A stretch of DNA of 50,360 bases from Candidatus Krumholzibacteriia bacterium (lineage in GTDB: Bacteria > Krumholzibacteriota > Krumholzibacteriia > LZORAL124-64-63), in assembly GCA_024762975.1 (NCBI GenBank), contig JANTGJ010000010.1:1-50360 (forward strand), written 5' to 3'. The number at the start of each line of letters is the position of its first letter. The stretch's first letter is position 1. A program made the translations under genes and the position numbers. Positions 15,546-25,891 of this stretch are shown here, piece by piece. The notes below the pieces were generated by a model, which saw only the letters and a list, made by a program, of their open reading frames with translations, did not search any database and was not told where the DNA came from.

Positions 15546-17465
15546 CTAGTCATCGTCCACGACCTCGTAGTCTGCATCGACAGCGCCGTCGTCGCCGCCC
15601 TGGTTGGGCGTCTCCGCTTCGGGGCCGGCCTGTTGGGCCTCGTCCGCACCGCCTCCCTGGGCAGCCGAAGCCTTCTCGTAGGCCTTGCTGGCCAGGGCCT
15701 GGACCGCAGTCATCAGCGCATCACTGGCCGTACGGATCATCGCGACATCTTCGCTGGTCATGACTTCCTCGAGCGCCTTGATCTTCATCTCGACGTCGGA
15801 TTTCAGCTCCGCATCCAGGTCATCGCCCAGATCCTCCATGCTCTTGTTCGCAGCATGGATCCTGGCTTCGGCCTCATTGCGCACGTCAATCAGCTCGCGG
15901 CGCTGCTTATCCGCGTCGGCGTTCGCCTCGGCGTCATGCACCATCCGTTCGACTTCCTCATCGGACAGGCCGCTCGACGCCTGGATCTTGATCGACTGCT
16001 CCTTGCCCGTCGCCTTGTCGACCGCACTGACCGACAGGATGCCGTTGGCGTCGATATCGAAGGTGACTTCGATCTGCGGGGTGCCGCGCGGCGCCGAGGG
16101 AATTCCCGTCAGCTGGAAACGACCGATGGTCTTGTTGTCGATCGCCATTTCCCGCTCCCCCTGGAGCACGTGAATATCGACCGTCGGCTGATTGTCCGCG
16201 GCCGTCGAGAAGATCTGGCTCTTTTTCGTCGGAATGGTCGTATTGCGGTCGATCAGCCGGGTCATCACACTACCCAGGGTTTCGATTCCCAGGGAAAGCG
16301 GGGTGACGTCCAGCAGCACGATGTCCATATCTTCGCCACCCAGGACGCCCCCCTGAATCGCGGCACCCATGCCTACAACCTCATCCGGGTTCACCGTCCG
16401 GTTGGGCTCTTTGCCGAAGAGTTTTTCCACCTGTGCGGCCACTGCGGGAATGCGTGTGGAACCACCGACCAGCAGAATCTCATCGATATCCGACGGAGAC
16501 AGGCCCGCGTCCTTCAGACAGCTCAGACACGGCTGTGCCGTACGTTCCACCAGATCCTCCACCAGGCTCTCGAACTTGGAGCGGGTCAGCGTCAGGGTCA
16601 GGTGTTTCGGCCCGTTCTGATCCGCGGTGATGAACGGCAGATTGATCTCGGTCTGGCTGGAGCTGCTCAACTCCCGCTTGGCCAACTCCGCCGCCTCCTT
16701 CAGGCGTTGCAGCGCCATCGGATCCTTGCTCAGGTCGATGCCCTCCTGTTTCAGGAAGGTATCCACCAGGTGGTCGATCACGCGCTGATCGAAGTCGTCA
16801 CCGCCCAGGTGGGTATCTCCATTCGTGGCCAATACCGAAAACACACCGTCGACGATCTCGAGAATCGAGATATCGAACGTTCCGCCGCCGAGATCAAAGA
16901 CCGCAATGGTCTCCTCCCCCTTGCGTTCCAGGCCGTAGGCCAGCGCAGCCGCCGTCGGCTCGTTGATGATGCGCTTGACCTCCAGGCCGGCGATCTTGCC
17001 CGCATCCTTCGTGGCCTGTCGCTGGCTGTCATTGAAGTACGCCGGCACGGTAATCACGGCCTCGGTAACGGATTCGCCCAGATATTCCTCCGCCGTCTCC
17101 TTCAGAGATCGAAGGACCTGCGCCGAGATCTCAGGCGGCGTGAATTGGCCGTGACCGGTTTTGATGGTCACTTCACCGTGCGCACCCTTTTCGATGGTGT
17201 AGGGCACTTCCTGCATTTCATTGGAAACTTCATCGAATCGACGCCCCATGAAGCGCTTGATCGAGTAGACCGTATCGGTAGGGTTGGTGACTGCCTGCCG
17301 CTTGGCCAGCAGACCGACCAGCCGTTCTCCCGCCTTGTTCCACGCGACCACCGACGGCGTCGTGCGGTTGCCTTCGCTGTTTTGAATGACCTTGGGCTCT
17401 CCGCCCTCCATGACTGAAACAACACTGTTGGTCGTTCCCAGATCGATCCCGATAATCTTGCCCAT
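15546..17465 (-). CDS. dnaK: molecular chaperone DnaK (Hsp70)
   Basis: ATP-driven Hsp70 chaperone of 639 residues. The actin-like ATPase domain begins [14 protein letters not shown] (5-18) and contains [14 protein letters not shown]. The substrate-binding domain, helical lid and acidic tail (ending [11 protein letters not shown]) follow. It acts with DnaJ and GrpE, neither of which is nearby, so dnaK seems to be monocistronic here. No CIRCE element was found upstream; instead there is a sigma-54-like sequence about 52 bases before the ATG. Confidence 0.98.
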   Translation of the reverse strand: MGKIIGIDLGTTNSVVSVMEGGEPKVIQNSEGNRTTPSVVAWNKAGERLVGLLAKRQAVTNPTDTVYSIKRFMGRRFDEVSNEMQEVPYTIEKGAHGEVTIKTGHGQFTPPEISAQVLRSLKETAEEYLGESVTEAVITVPAYFNDSQRQATKDAGKIAGLEVKRIINEPTAAALAYGLERKGEETIAVFDLGGGTFDISILEIVDGVFSVLATNGDTHLGGDDFDQRVIDHLVDTFLKQEGIDLSKDPMALQRLKEAAELAKRELSSSSQTEINLPFITADQNGPKHLTLTLTRSKFESLVEDLVERTAQPCLSCLKDAGLSPSDIDEILLVGGSTRIPAVAAQVEKLFGKEPNRTVNPDEVVGMGAAIQGGVLGGEDMDIVLLDVTPLSLGIETLGSVMTRLIDRNTTIPTKKSQIFSTAADNQPTVDIHVLQGEREMAIDNKTIGRFQLTGIPSAPRGTPQIEVTFDIDANGILSVSAVDKATGKEQSIKIQASSGLSDEEVERMVHDAEANADADKQRRELIDVRNEAEARIHAANKSMEDLGDDLDAELKSDVEMKIKALEEVMTSEDVAMIRTASDALMTAVQALASKAYEKASAAQGGGADEAQQAGPEAETPNQGGDDGAVDADYEVVDDD

Positions 17466-17516
17466 GAGACACTCCTTGATTCGAGGACGAAATCCACTTT
17501 GCTTGATGCCTCTACG

Positions 17517-17531
17517 GCAAGGCGTGTGCCA
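17517..17531 (-). promoter_or_regulatory. sigma-54-like promoter element upstream of dnaK
   Basis: Minus-strand TGGCAC (17531-17526), five bases, then TTGC (17520-17517) matches the -24/-12 consensus TGGCAC-N5-TTGC exactly in core and spacing. It lies 52 bases upstream of the dnaK ATG. No sigma-54 gene or enhancer-binding regulator is in the window, so function is unproved and chance cannot be excluded. Confidence 0.4.
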
Positions 17532-17675
17532 TTCCTGAAGCGTCGCCGATACAATTCGATCTTGTTGAAATACAGCGTGTTAACAATTGGCGGGGAATCC
17601 CACGGCTCAGAAGTAGAATCCGACAATTCGAAGAAGCGTGTCACCTCGTCAGGTAATTCGCGCCATAATGGCACC

Positions 17676-18641
17676 TCAATCCGCGATGTCTGTCACGCCA
17701 CGCCGGTAACAACACAACACCGCCAGATTCATCAGACCGAAGTACAGACGCTCCCAGCGCGGCTTCGCCGTCGCGGTTGCAGGCCAGCGCTGCAACAACT
17801 GCGGCAGGGAGCTACCCAGGGGCGAGTCCGCCAGGAAACGGAAAAGTACTGCCGCCGGCCCCGGCCGGGTTCCCGGAGCATCGACCACCAGATCCAGGCG
17901 CATTTCCACGAGGCGCTCCGGGTGGATCTCGGCGATGCGCGGCAGACTGAACCTGCCGCATTCTACCTTCTTTGCGAAATACTCGGCCAGTGTGTGATGA
18001 TGGACGTGAAGCGGTACCGGCGTTGGGAGCGTTCGAAATCGGACTCCCGCAACCGATTCCAATCGAAAAGCCACTTCCATATCTTCGAATCCGTAGGCGG
18101 AAAATTCTTCGTCGAATCCACCAATGGACAGGAACTGATCCCGCGGAACAGCGGCGTTCTGCGTCACAAAATAGCGGGCCGGAGCGGGGCCGGCCGGCAA
18201 CTTCGAGGCCCCCCGGGTATCCAGGTATCGAAAATGCGGCGCATCGATGACTTCCGGGGCGGTCACCGCATAGCCAATCGTACCGCATCCCGGGAACTCG
18301 CGCAGCAGTCGTACGTGGGCACCCGGCAGATCGGGCGGGACCACGATGTCATCGTCCAGAAACAGGATCCACTGCCCCACCGCATTGCGGGCTCCCAGAT
18401 TCCGGGCACGGGCACGTCCCAGATTCATGCCCGGAGCGACCACATGCAACGCGGGTTGATTGCCCACGTGGGACTCGACCCGTTCGCGCAGAAAGTCCCC
18501 CGTTTCGTCGGTCGAACCATCGTCGACCACGATGATCTCCCAGGGTTCATCCAGTCCCGACTCCTCCTGGAGCAGAGCATCCAACGTTCGCCGCAGCAGG
18601 GAGACCTTGTTCATCGTGGGAATGACCACCGAAAGAATCAT
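17676..18641 (-). CDS. family 2 glycosyltransferase
   Basis: A 321-residue GT-A fold transferase. It opens SVVIPTMNKVSLLRRTLDAL, has the nucleotide-binding EIIVVDDGSTDET segment and the metal-binding DDD of WILFLDDDIVV, then the acceptor-side signature GGFDEEFSAYGFEDMEVAFR typical of family 2 enzymes. It transfers a sugar from a nucleotide-sugar donor, probably in polysaccharide or glycan assembly; donor and acceptor cannot be told. A hydrophobic C-terminal stretch may hold it at the membrane. Its ATG overlaps the upstream GT4 gene's TGA by four bases. Confidence 0.9.
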   Translation of the reverse strand: MILSVVIPTMNKVSLLRRTLDALLQEESGLDEPWEIIVVDDGSTDETGDFLRERVESHVGNQPALHVVAPGMNLGRARARNLGARNAVGQWILFLDDDIVVPPDLPGAHVRLLREFPGCGTIGYAVTAPEVIDAPHFRYLDTRGASKLPAGPAPARYFVTQNAAVPRDQFLSIGGFDEEFSAYGFEDMEVAFRLESVAGVRFRTLPTPVPLHVHHHTLAEYFAKKVECGRFSLPRIAEIHPERLVEMRLDLVVDAPGTRPGPAAVLFRFLADSPLGSSLPQLLQRWPATATAKPRWERLYFGLMNLAVLCCYRRGVTDIAD

Positions 18642-19786
18642 CGTGTTCCCCCGGTACCCGATGCCAGCGACGCCAGTCCGAACTCCGTCGGCCAGGTATT
18701 CGAGCCCTCGACCAGACTCCGGTAGATCTTTGATACCGCCTCCATGTTGGTATCGAATCCGGCGCAGGCGCGCGCAATTTTCAGCGCAGCCTGTCCGGCA
18801 TGGGAGCGAAAATCGGCGTCCCTTGCGAAGCGGAGCATCGCCGCCTCCAGTGCCTCGGTATCTCGCGGTGGGACCACCAGTCCGGACTGCCCGTCCTCGA
18901 CGAATTCCATCGCCGAAGCCAGTCCCGAGACCACGATCGCCGATCCGCAGGACATCGCCTCCAGGAGGCTGACCGCCGTCGCATCGACCGAGGGAACGGA
19001 GATGAATACATCGGCAGCATTCAGCGCCAGATGGAAGTCCTCGTGTGGGATGCGGCCCACGAAGACCATCGCCTGACCGATCCCGGCGGCTTCGGCCATT
19101 TCGCGGAAGGGGCCGGGCTCGCCCTCATAGCCGGCAAACAGAAACCGGGCGCGCGGCTCCTGCCGAAGAATCCGCGCCGCAGCCTCGATCACCACATCGA
19201 TATTGTAGTAGGGCTGGGTATAGCTTCGTGGCGAGAAGTACACGATGTCATCCGGTCCGAACCCCAGACGCGTTCGATAGTCCGTCGCATCCACGGGCCG
19301 GAACCGGGCGAAGTCGACTCCCCACAGAACACGGTAGGCACGATTCCGATCCGCATCCAACTCCACGGAGCATTGCAGGATATCGACCGAATCGCCGGTC
19401 AGCGCATCGCAGTGACGCAGGGCGCGCCGGGCCAGCCACTTTTTCAGTGTCGACTCGTACGGTGTCACGTAGACATCGTCTCCCCATACCGTCAACACAT
19501 TCGGATGAAATCCGCTGAAGTCGCCCCAGTATCCGTAACCGGTCAGGAAATGGGTGTTCAGCAGGTCGGGTCGGATCTCGGCGAGCAGTCGTTTGACCTT
19601 GCCCAGGGAACGCCAGTAGCGAAACGGTTTCGGTCCGACGCCGGCAGAGATGTCGTGAACCTGAACGCCGGGCACCGGCCCGGGCTGGACTGTCAGTAGA
19701 TGGCATTCGTGGCCCCGCTCAGCGAACCAGCGAATCCAGCGCTCGGTGTGAATGTGGCGGCCAATGGAAAGGAATGCGAGGCGCAC
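18638..19786 (-). CDS. family 4 glycosyltransferase
   Basis: GT-B fold glycosyltransferase of 382 residues. The N-terminal half starts VRLAFLSIGRHIHTERW; the C-terminal half has VYFSPRSYTQPYYNIDVVIEA and the donor-site motif around VPSVDATAVSLLEAMSCGSA with its Glu. It probably adds a sugar during exopolysaccharide or O-antigen synthesis. The open frame runs upstream into tRNA-Leu, which would add a meaningless N-terminus (MAKLVDARDLKS). The GTG at 19786 has AAGGAGAG six bases before it and is the better start. Confidence 0.88.
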   Translation of the reverse strand: MRLAFLSIGRHIHTERWIRWFAERGHECHLLTVQPGPVPGVQVHDISAGVGPKPFRYWRSLGKVKRLLAEIRPDLLNTHFLTGYGYWGDFSGFHPNVLTVWGDDVYVTPYESTLKKWLARRALRHCDALTGDSVDILQCSVELDADRNRAYRVLWGVDFARFRPVDATDYRTRLGFGPDDIVYFSPRSYTQPYYNIDVVIEAAARILRQEPRARFLFAGYEGEPGPFREMAEAAGIGQAMVFVGRIPHEDFHLALNAADVFISVPSVDATAVSLLEAMSCGSAIVVSGLASAMEFVEDGQSGLVVPPRDTEALEAAMLRFARDADFRSHAGQAALKIARACAGFDTNMEAVSKIYRSLVEGSNTWPTEFGLASLASGTGGTR

Positions 19787-19860
19787 GCGGATCTCTCCTT
19801 GCCGAAACCCGGTGGTTCCGGCCCAAGCACTATTGCCGCGCTGCGGCGGATTGTCCAAGC

Positions 19861-19948
19861 TGGTGCCGGGAGCCGGAATCGAACCGGCACGGAGCAACGC
19901 TCCGAGGGATTTTAAGTCCCTTGCGTCTACCAGTTTCGCCATCCCGGC
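19861..19948 (-). tRNA. tRNA-Leu (anticodon UAA)
   Basis: An 88-base class II tRNA with encoded CCA, acceptor GCCGGGA, long variable arm, and anticodon stem AGGGA/TCCCT around the loop CTTAAAA, giving anticodon TAA. A TTGACA-N17-GATGAT promoter lies just upstream. Confidence 0.95.
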
Positions 19949-19969
19949 ACCGATCGATGTTGCTCACCG

Positions 19970-19998
19970 ATCATCGAGTTGCGCGCAGCCGGTGTCAA
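19970..19998 (-). promoter_or_regulatory. promoter of tRNA-Leu
   Basis: Minus-strand TTGACA (19998-19993), a 17-base spacer, then GATGAT (19975-19970), 22 bases before the tRNA-Leu 5' end. It follows directly on the terminator of the upstream tRNA, so tRNA-Leu is independently transcribed and may read on into the glycosyltransferase genes. Confidence 0.65.
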
Positions 19999-20002
19999 TC
20001 AA

Positions 20003-20026
20003 CAAAAAACCGACGCGAAACGTCGG
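20003..20026 (-). terminator. intrinsic terminator after tRNA-Cys
   Basis: CCGACG (20026-20021), loop TTTCG, CGTCGG (20015-20010), then six Ts (20009-20004) on the minus strand: a classic terminator 31 bases after the tRNA-Cys CCA. Confidence 0.85.
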
Positions 20027-20056
20027 CAAGCATCCATTCGTCGGGCAGTGTTGGAC

Positions 20057-20131
20057 TGGAGGCGGCACCCGGAGTCGAACCGGGGGTAACGATTTTGCAG
20101 ACCGTCGCCTTAACCACTTGGCCATGCCGCC
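20057..20131 (-). tRNA. tRNA-Cys (anticodon GCA)
   Basis: A 75-base tRNA with encoded CCA, acceptor GGCGGCA/TGCCGCC, the U73 discriminator needed by cysteinyl-tRNA synthetase, and anticodon loop CTGCAAA giving GCA. Confidence 0.95.
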
Positions 20132-20141
20132 CCGTACCGGA

Positions 20142-20170
20142 ATTATCGTGCGACCCGGGAAAGATGTCAA
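20142..20170 (-). promoter_or_regulatory. promoter of tRNA-Cys
   Basis: Minus-strand TTGACA (20170-20165), 17 bases, GATAAT (20147-20142): the nearest-to-consensus promoter in the window, 10 bases upstream of the tRNA-Cys 5' end. Confidence 0.8.
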
Positions 20171-20203
20171 CCGGTCGCGGACCGCCCCATCCGGCAATAA
20201 AAA

Positions 20204-20279
<76 letters not shown>

Positions 20280-20294
20280 TCCGAAGATTCCGAA

Positions 20295-20323
20295 GAGATA
20301 ATGAATCACCGACGAGTTGTCAA
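20295..20323 (-). promoter_or_regulatory. promoter of tRNA-Gly
   Basis: Minus-strand TTGACA (20323-20318), 17 bases, TATCTC (20300-20295), 15 bases before the tRNA-Gly 5' end. The -35 box is perfect; the -10 box is weak in its second half. It begins only 13 bases past the end of the upstream glycosyltransferase gene. Confidence 0.6.
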
Positions 20324-20335
20324 ATGGATTTTGCG

Positions 20336-21463
20336 TTATCCCCCAGTCAGTTCGTGGTAAACGTCGGCCGTCAACTCCGCGACACGATCCCACGAATAGG
20401 TCTCGATGGCATGCAACTGGGCTGCCTCGCCCCATTGGCGACGTTGATCCGGGTTGGCCAGCAATTCCGTCAACTTTGCCGCCAGGTCAGTGACCTCCCC
20501 GCTGCGAAAGACCGCACCGTTTCCGGACAGAGCCTCCAGGTTCGGCGGAATGTCGCTCACCAGGCAGCACCTCGCGTAGCTCATCCCCTCCAGGAGCGTA
20601 ATCGACAGCCCCTCCAGCGTAGACGGCAGCACCACGATTTCCGCACTGGTATAGAGCTCGGCCAGGATCGGCCCATGCACATAGCCAAGAAAGACAACGC
20701 TCTCGTGCGCCATGGCTTTCAGGCTCTCAACGTACCCGGGAGTGAATCCGGCGTCGCCCGCGATCACCAGTTGGCGATTGCCGCGGACCTCGGGCGGGAG
20801 ACTCGCCCACGCCTCCAGCAACAGGTGACACCCTTTCTCGGGCACCAACCGGCCGACAAAGAGCAGGTACTCTCCCCGGACGCCCGCGGCGCGCATCAGA
20901 TCCGGTGCTCGATATTCCGGTGGCGTGATGCCATTGGGAATGAACTCGGTGACCTGCCCATGTTCGCGGCGAAAATGCTCCTGCAACGCCTGCGAAACCA
21001 CGATCGTTCGATCCGGAAACCGAACGCTGCCGGTCTCCCCCCACTTCAGGATTCGCTTGGCGAAACCGCCCCACTTGTCCCGCTGCCAGTCCAATCCGTG
21101 AACCGTGACCACCGTGGGAATACGCGACATCCAGCGGGGAATTCCGGCCAGCAAGCCGGGCCCCAGGGCATGGTAGTGCACAACATCCGGACGCGTCCGC
21201 AACACATCGCCGGTAGCCAGGATCGAATGACTGATCGCGTCGAGATGCTTGGTGGGAATGCTCGGCAACCGGCGGACCCGGACACCGTCCAGATCCGCCG
21301 GGCCATCCTGGTCGCTGTAGTGCGGCCGACTGTAGATCTCGGTCGCAACTCCCCATGGCCCCAGCCGGGCAGCCAATTCGGCCACGTGCTTCTCGATTCC
21401 GCCGTGGACGGGGGGATACCCCTTCTGACCAATCATGGCCACGCGGATGGGACGATGGGTCAC
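20336..21463 (-). CDS. family 4 glycosyltransferase
   Basis: GT-B glycosyltransferase of 375 residues. The start region IRVAMIGQKGYPPVHGGIEKHV is typical of family 4 enzymes that modify exopolysaccharide or O-antigen. The C-terminal half shows LLFVGRLVPEKGCHLLLEA and the donor-site motif VVLPSTLEGLSITLLEGMSY with its two Glu. The start is the GTG at 21463, preceded by GGAG and 20 bases from the upstream oxidoreductase gene; the frame could begin further upstream but would then overlap that gene. Sugar specificity is unknown. Confidence 0.9.
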   Translation of the reverse strand: MTHRPIRVAMIGQKGYPPVHGGIEKHVAELAARLGPWGVATEIYSRPHYSDQDGPADLDGVRVRRLPSIPTKHLDAISHSILATGDVLRTRPDVVHYHALGPGLLAGIPRWMSRIPTVVTVHGLDWQRDKWGGFAKRILKWGETGSVRFPDRTIVVSQALQEHFRREHGQVTEFIPNGITPPEYRAPDLMRAAGVRGEYLLFVGRLVPEKGCHLLLEAWASLPPEVRGNRQLVIAGDAGFTPGYVESLKAMAHESVVFLGYVHGPILAELYTSAEIVVLPSTLEGLSITLLEGMSYARCCLVSDIPPNLEALSGNGAVFRSGEVTDLAAKLTELLANPDQRRQWGEAAQLHAIETYSWDRVAELTADVYHELTGG

Positions 21464-21482
21464 ATCTACTCCGTCGTTCCGA

Positions 21483-22502
21483 TCAGTACTCCATGCGCAG
21501 CGGCGCACCATTGCGGCGAATCGACTCGCAAGCCTGCTCCAGCACCTGTACGACCTTCAGACCGTGATCGCCGGTGCTGAGAGGCACCTCGTCACCAACA
21601 ATGATATCGCGGAAGTGTGCGGTCTCGGCCTTCAGGGGTTCGACCGTGTCGACCGTCGGGACATGGATATCACCCGACCGGTACAACAACTGGAATTCTC
21701 CGAAGTTGTCGTAGTGCGGTTGCACATCGACTCCCTTGTCGTACACCTTCACCTTTTCACTCGGATCAATGTCGTCATACACGAGCATCTTGCGGCTGCC
21801 CACGAAGGTGCACTTGCGGATCTTGTTCGGATCCAGCCAGCTGACATGGATGTGCGCCAGGCGCCCACCGGGATACTCGAGGGTGATGAAAGCCACGTCC
21901 TCGATATTCTTTTCCTTTTGTACGTAGCAGTGTCCGTAGGCACTGACGCTGACCGGCCACGACTGGAACAGGTAGTTCAGCATCGCCACATCGTGCGGTG
22001 CAAGATCCCAGACCACATTGGCGTCCTTCTGGAAGATCCCCAGATTCACCCGCGAGATGTTCACGTAGTAGATATCTCCCAGTTCACCTTCATCGATGAA
22101 CTGCTTGATCTTGCGGACCGCAGGCGTGAACACGAAGGTGTGCCCCACCATGATGTGCAGCCCCCGGGCCGCGGCGATCTCGTTCAGGGCGCGGCAATCG
22201 GCGCTGTTGGTCGCCATCGGCTTCTCGAGAAACAGATGCTTTCCGGCCTCGAGTACTTCCTTGCCGAGCGGAAAATGAGTCGACATCGTCGTCGCTACGA
22301 CCACGGCGTCGATCTCATCATCCTGCAGGATCTCCCGATAGTCCTGAGTTTTCCCGGTGTTCGGGTAGAGCAGTCCGACATGGCCCAGGCGCGTTTCGTT
22401 CAGGTCGCAGATGGTCTTCAGCTCGACATCGGCCAAGCCGTTGAAGTTCCGAATCAGGTTAGGTCCCCAATAACCACATCCGATGACACCGACTTTCAAC
22501 AT
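21483..22502 (-). CDS. Gfo/Idh/MocA family sugar oxidoreductase
   Basis: NAD(P)-dependent oxidoreductase of 339 residues. The Rossmann start is VGVIGCGYWGPNLIRNF (4-20), the catalytic-lysine motif is LEKPMA (92-97), and a HD pair occurs in WDLAPHDVAML (His170, Asp171). It resembles enzymes such as WbpB that oxidise nucleotide-sugar acids during O-antigen or capsule synthesis. Set between a phosphoglycosyl transferase and a glycosyltransferase, it probably makes an activated sugar for this cluster, but the exact substrate cannot be read from sequence. Confidence 0.88.
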   Translation of the reverse strand: MLKVGVIGCGYWGPNLIRNFNGLADVELKTICDLNETRLGHVGLLYPNTGKTQDYREILQDDEIDAVVVATTMSTHFPLGKEVLEAGKHLFLEKPMATNSADCRALNEIAAARGLHIMVGHTFVFTPAVRKIKQFIDEGELGDIYYVNISRVNLGIFQKDANVVWDLAPHDVAMLNYLFQSWPVSVSAYGHCYVQKEKNIEDVAFITLEYPGGRLAHIHVSWLDPNKIRKCTFVGSRKMLVYDDIDPSEKVKVYDKGVDVQPHYDNFGEFQLLYRSGDIHVPTVDTVEPLKAETAHFRDIIVGDEVPLSTGDHGLKVVQVLEQACESIRRNGAPLRMEY

Positions 22503-22660
22503 GGCCGACTCGCTTTCTTTACCGTGGAAGGCTCCTGGACCCGGCGCTCCGCCCCCTGTGGCGTGCCTTGATCCAACAGATTGACTAGAAGCTTGTGGGC
22601 AGGATGCGAGGCGTCCGCGACACCGTCAAGTGGAATCCCGTCGCCTCATCCGGCCGGCGT

Positions 22661-23395
22661 TCAATACCCGCCGGTGCCCCAGAGAACTACCGGGATCGTA
22701 CGTAGAATGATGGCAACATCCCAAGCCAGGGACCAGTCATTGATATACTGGACATCCAGCCGAACCATTTCTTCGAAAGAAACGGAACTGCGACCACTGA
22801 CCTGCCAGAGCCCTGTCAAACCGGGTACCGCTTTCAGACGCTCCATGTGCCAGGGTTGGTAGTTTTCGATCTCGTAGGCGATGGGCGGTCGGGGGCCGAC
22901 CACTGACATTTCACCCTTGAGGATATTGAAGAGCTGGGGAAGCTCGTCCAAAGAGGTCTTGCGCAACCAGGCGCCAATCGGTGTGACGCGCGGGTCAGCC
23001 TTCAACTTGAAGACCTTGTCGCCGGCATTGGACTCGGCACAACCCGACTCGTCGCCGGAAATGAACATCGCGGCGAACTGGCGATGGATCGCATCGTCAC
23101 TGTTGTATTCCATCGAACGGAATTTGTAGAAGGTAAACGGGCGACCGTCCCGCCCAAGACGTTCCTGTTTGAACAGGACCGGTCCCGGGCTGGATCGTTT
23201 GACAAGCAAGGCCAGCAACAACATCACCGGGCTGAGCACGACCAGGGCCAGAGTGGACAGTACAATATCCATCACACGCTTGGCCGTGGCCCAGTGGCTG
23301 TAGTATCGGGTGGTGTCGGCGGGAATAAAAAGCTTCGGGGATACTACGTGGTAGTCACCTTCAACGATCGCTGCCGCTGCCGCGTCTTGCTTCAT
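22661..23395 (-). CDS. bacterial sugar transferase (polyprenyl-phosphate phosphoglycosyl transferase)
   Basis: A 244-residue monotopic/WbaP-type initiating transferase that moves a sugar-1-phosphate onto undecaprenyl phosphate, the first membrane step in making a polysaccharide repeat. A hydrophobic segment (about 42-66) is followed by the family signature PVLFKQERLGRDGRPFTFYK (72-91), SLDELPQLFNILKGEMSVVG (148-167) and GPRP. The long N-terminal membrane bundle of full WcaJ/WbaP is missing, so this is the short form. First gene of the minus-strand cluster; a promoter is proposed 140 bases upstream. Confidence 0.92.
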   Translation of the reverse strand: MKQDAAAAAIVEGDYHVVSPKLFIPADTTRYYSHWATAKRVMDIVLSTLALVVLSPVMLLLALLVKRSSPGPVLFKQERLGRDGRPFTFYKFRSMEYNSDDAIHRQFAAMFISGDESGCAESNAGDKVFKLKADPRVTPIGAWLRKTSLDELPQLFNILKGEMSVVGPRPPIAYEIENYQPWHMERLKAVPGLTGLWQVSGRSSVSFEEMVRLDVQYINDWSLAWDVAIILRTIPVVLWGTGGY

Positions 23396-23536
23396 GGGAC
23401 ACAGTCTCCTCTGCCATTGCGCAGTTGTTGTTTCTCCGGACTGAAAGACTCAACGCATTAGCTTCGGATCATCTGTCCCCTTCAGAAGCTTAGGAGGTAC
23501 GTAGGTACCCACAGGCAATTTCGCGATTGAGAATGT

Positions 23537-23566
23537 AGTATAACACGTGATGTTCTGTCCCGTCTA
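23537..23566 (-). promoter_or_regulatory. possible promoter of the polysaccharide cluster
   Basis: Minus-strand TAGACG (23566-23561), 18 bases, TATACT (23542-23537). The -10 box is good and the -35 box is weak. It would leave a leader of about 140 bases before the sugar transferase ATG. Confidence 0.4.
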
Positions 23567-23719
23567 CCCCCTTCTTACCATTTTTTTTGCCCTTTACGGT
23601 TTTCTAATGAAAGGATTCCCTCCCGGCCACCCGGTTGAAGCTGTCCTGGATTCAGGTAACCCGCGATTTCCGAGCGAAATCCAGGGGTTATGATTCCCGG
23701 GAATGCCTGAAACTTTCTT

Positions 23720-23748
23720 TTGCCTTCCCCGCGTCGAAAACCTATCCT
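23720..23748 (+). promoter_or_regulatory. possible promoter of inositol-phosphate synthase
   Basis: TTGCCT (23720-23725), 17 bases, TATCCT (23743-23748), about 55 bases before the ATG. Each box matches four of six consensus bases. Confidence 0.4.
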
Positions 23749-23803
23749 GGACTAGCTGATTTCCGCCACAGAGGGCAAGTTACTTGGAGAGGAGCTACAA
23801 AGC

Positions 23804-25123
<1,320 letters not shown>

Positions 25124-25150
25124 ATTGGTTGGATGATCTTACCTGGAACG

Positions 25151-25186
25151 AAACCGGCTCCGCATCCCGTGGAGCCGGTTTCTTTT
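25151..25186 (+). terminator. intrinsic terminator after inositol-phosphate synthase
   Basis: AAACCGGCTCC (25151-25161) pairs with GGAGCCGGTTT (25171-25181) around a nine-base loop and is followed by CTTTT. The 11-base stem lies 27 bases after the stop codon. Confidence 0.85.
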
Positions 25187-25219
25187 CCGCCGCAAAGCGG
25201 CGAGCGCGAAGGAACGACC

Positions 25220-25855
25220 ATGGAATGGAAAGTGGAGGTGCGCCCGGTCGGCCCGCTGCAGATGAACTCGGTGTTGATCACGGGCGTGGGCGCGGACGGG
25301 CCGGAAACCATTCTGATCGACCCGGGCGCCGAGCCGGAGAAACTCCTCGAGTGGGTCGGTCATTCCGGCGGCCGGCTGGTTGCCCTGCTGGCCACGCACG
25401 GCCACTTCGACCATGTCGGTGCTGCGGCCGAGATCCAGGACGCGCACGATCTGCCGCTGCGCTGCCACAGGAACGACCTCGAGCTGATCCGTCAGATGCC
25501 GCAGATCCAGGAATCCTACGGATTTCCCGCCACCCGGATCCCACGCTGCGCGTCGGACCTGGACGAGGGCGTGCGGATCCCGTTTGCCACTGGTGAAATC
25601 AAGGTCAGGCATGTCCCGGGCCATTCCCCCGGACAGCTGATGTTCATCCTGCCCGGACAGGCCATTGTCGGCGACTGCCTCTTTGCCGGGTCCGTCGGGC
25701 GCACCGATCTACCGGGCGGGGATTTCGCCACCCTGGAAAAAAGTATCCGGGAACGCATCTATACGCTCCCGGACAACACCGTCATCATTTGTGGGCACGG
25801 TCCCGATACGACCGTTGGTCGCGAAAAAGAGTCGAATCCGTTCGTCCGCGGCTAG
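25220..25855 (+). CDS. MBL-fold metallo-hydrolase (glyoxalase II-like)
   Basis: A 211-residue metallo-beta-lactamase-fold protein. The metal motif THGHFDHVG (His60, His62, Asp64, His65) is intact, and later ligands lie in GHSPGQL, GDCLFAGSVGRTD and CGHGPDT. The pattern is that of small hydroxyacylglutathione-hydrolase-like enzymes, which usually hydrolyse thioesters; substrate is unknown. The ATG at 25220 has an AAGGA site; the frame extends upstream through the preceding terminator, so earlier starts are unlikely. It converges with the ParA gene, with only 36 bases between their stops. Confidence 0.88.
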   Translation: MEWKVEVRPVGPLQMNSVLITGVGADGPETILIDPGAEPEKLLEWVGHSGGRLVALLATHGHFDHVGAAAEIQDAHDLPLRCHRNDLELIRQMPQIQESYGFPATRIPRCASDLDEGVRIPFATGEIKVRHVPGHSPGQLMFILPGQAIVGDCLFAGSVGRTDLPGGDFATLEKSIRERIYTLPDNTVIICGHGPDTTVGREKESNPFVRG

Positions 25856-25891
25856 GCGCCGAACCGGTCACGCAGCCAACGGGGCGTCAGC

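Larger units (their letters stand above)
23396..23803. other. divergent intergenic region between polysaccharide genes and inositol-phosphate synthase
   Basis: About 400 bases, AT-richer than the surroundings, with no convincing gene. It holds the two divergent promoters listed separately. Other items are a T8 run (23581-23588), a GGTAC/GTACC stem (about 23497-23510) and an AGCTTC/GAAGCT pairing in the minus-strand leader. I could not match the leader to a known riboswitch. Confidence 0.5.

Noticed and set aside
15537-17417. A 626-residue plus-strand open frame opposite dnaK
   Set aside because: Exact shadow of a canonical dnaK; no family features of its own.
17466-17675. CIRCE heat-shock operator before dnaK
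   Set aside because: The TTAGCACTC/GAGTGCTAA inverted repeat is absent.
19787-19942. N-terminal extension of the GT4 protein (MAKLVDARDLKS...)
   Set aside because: It is the translation of tRNA-Leu; a GTG at 19786 with a strong ribosome site gives a normal protein.
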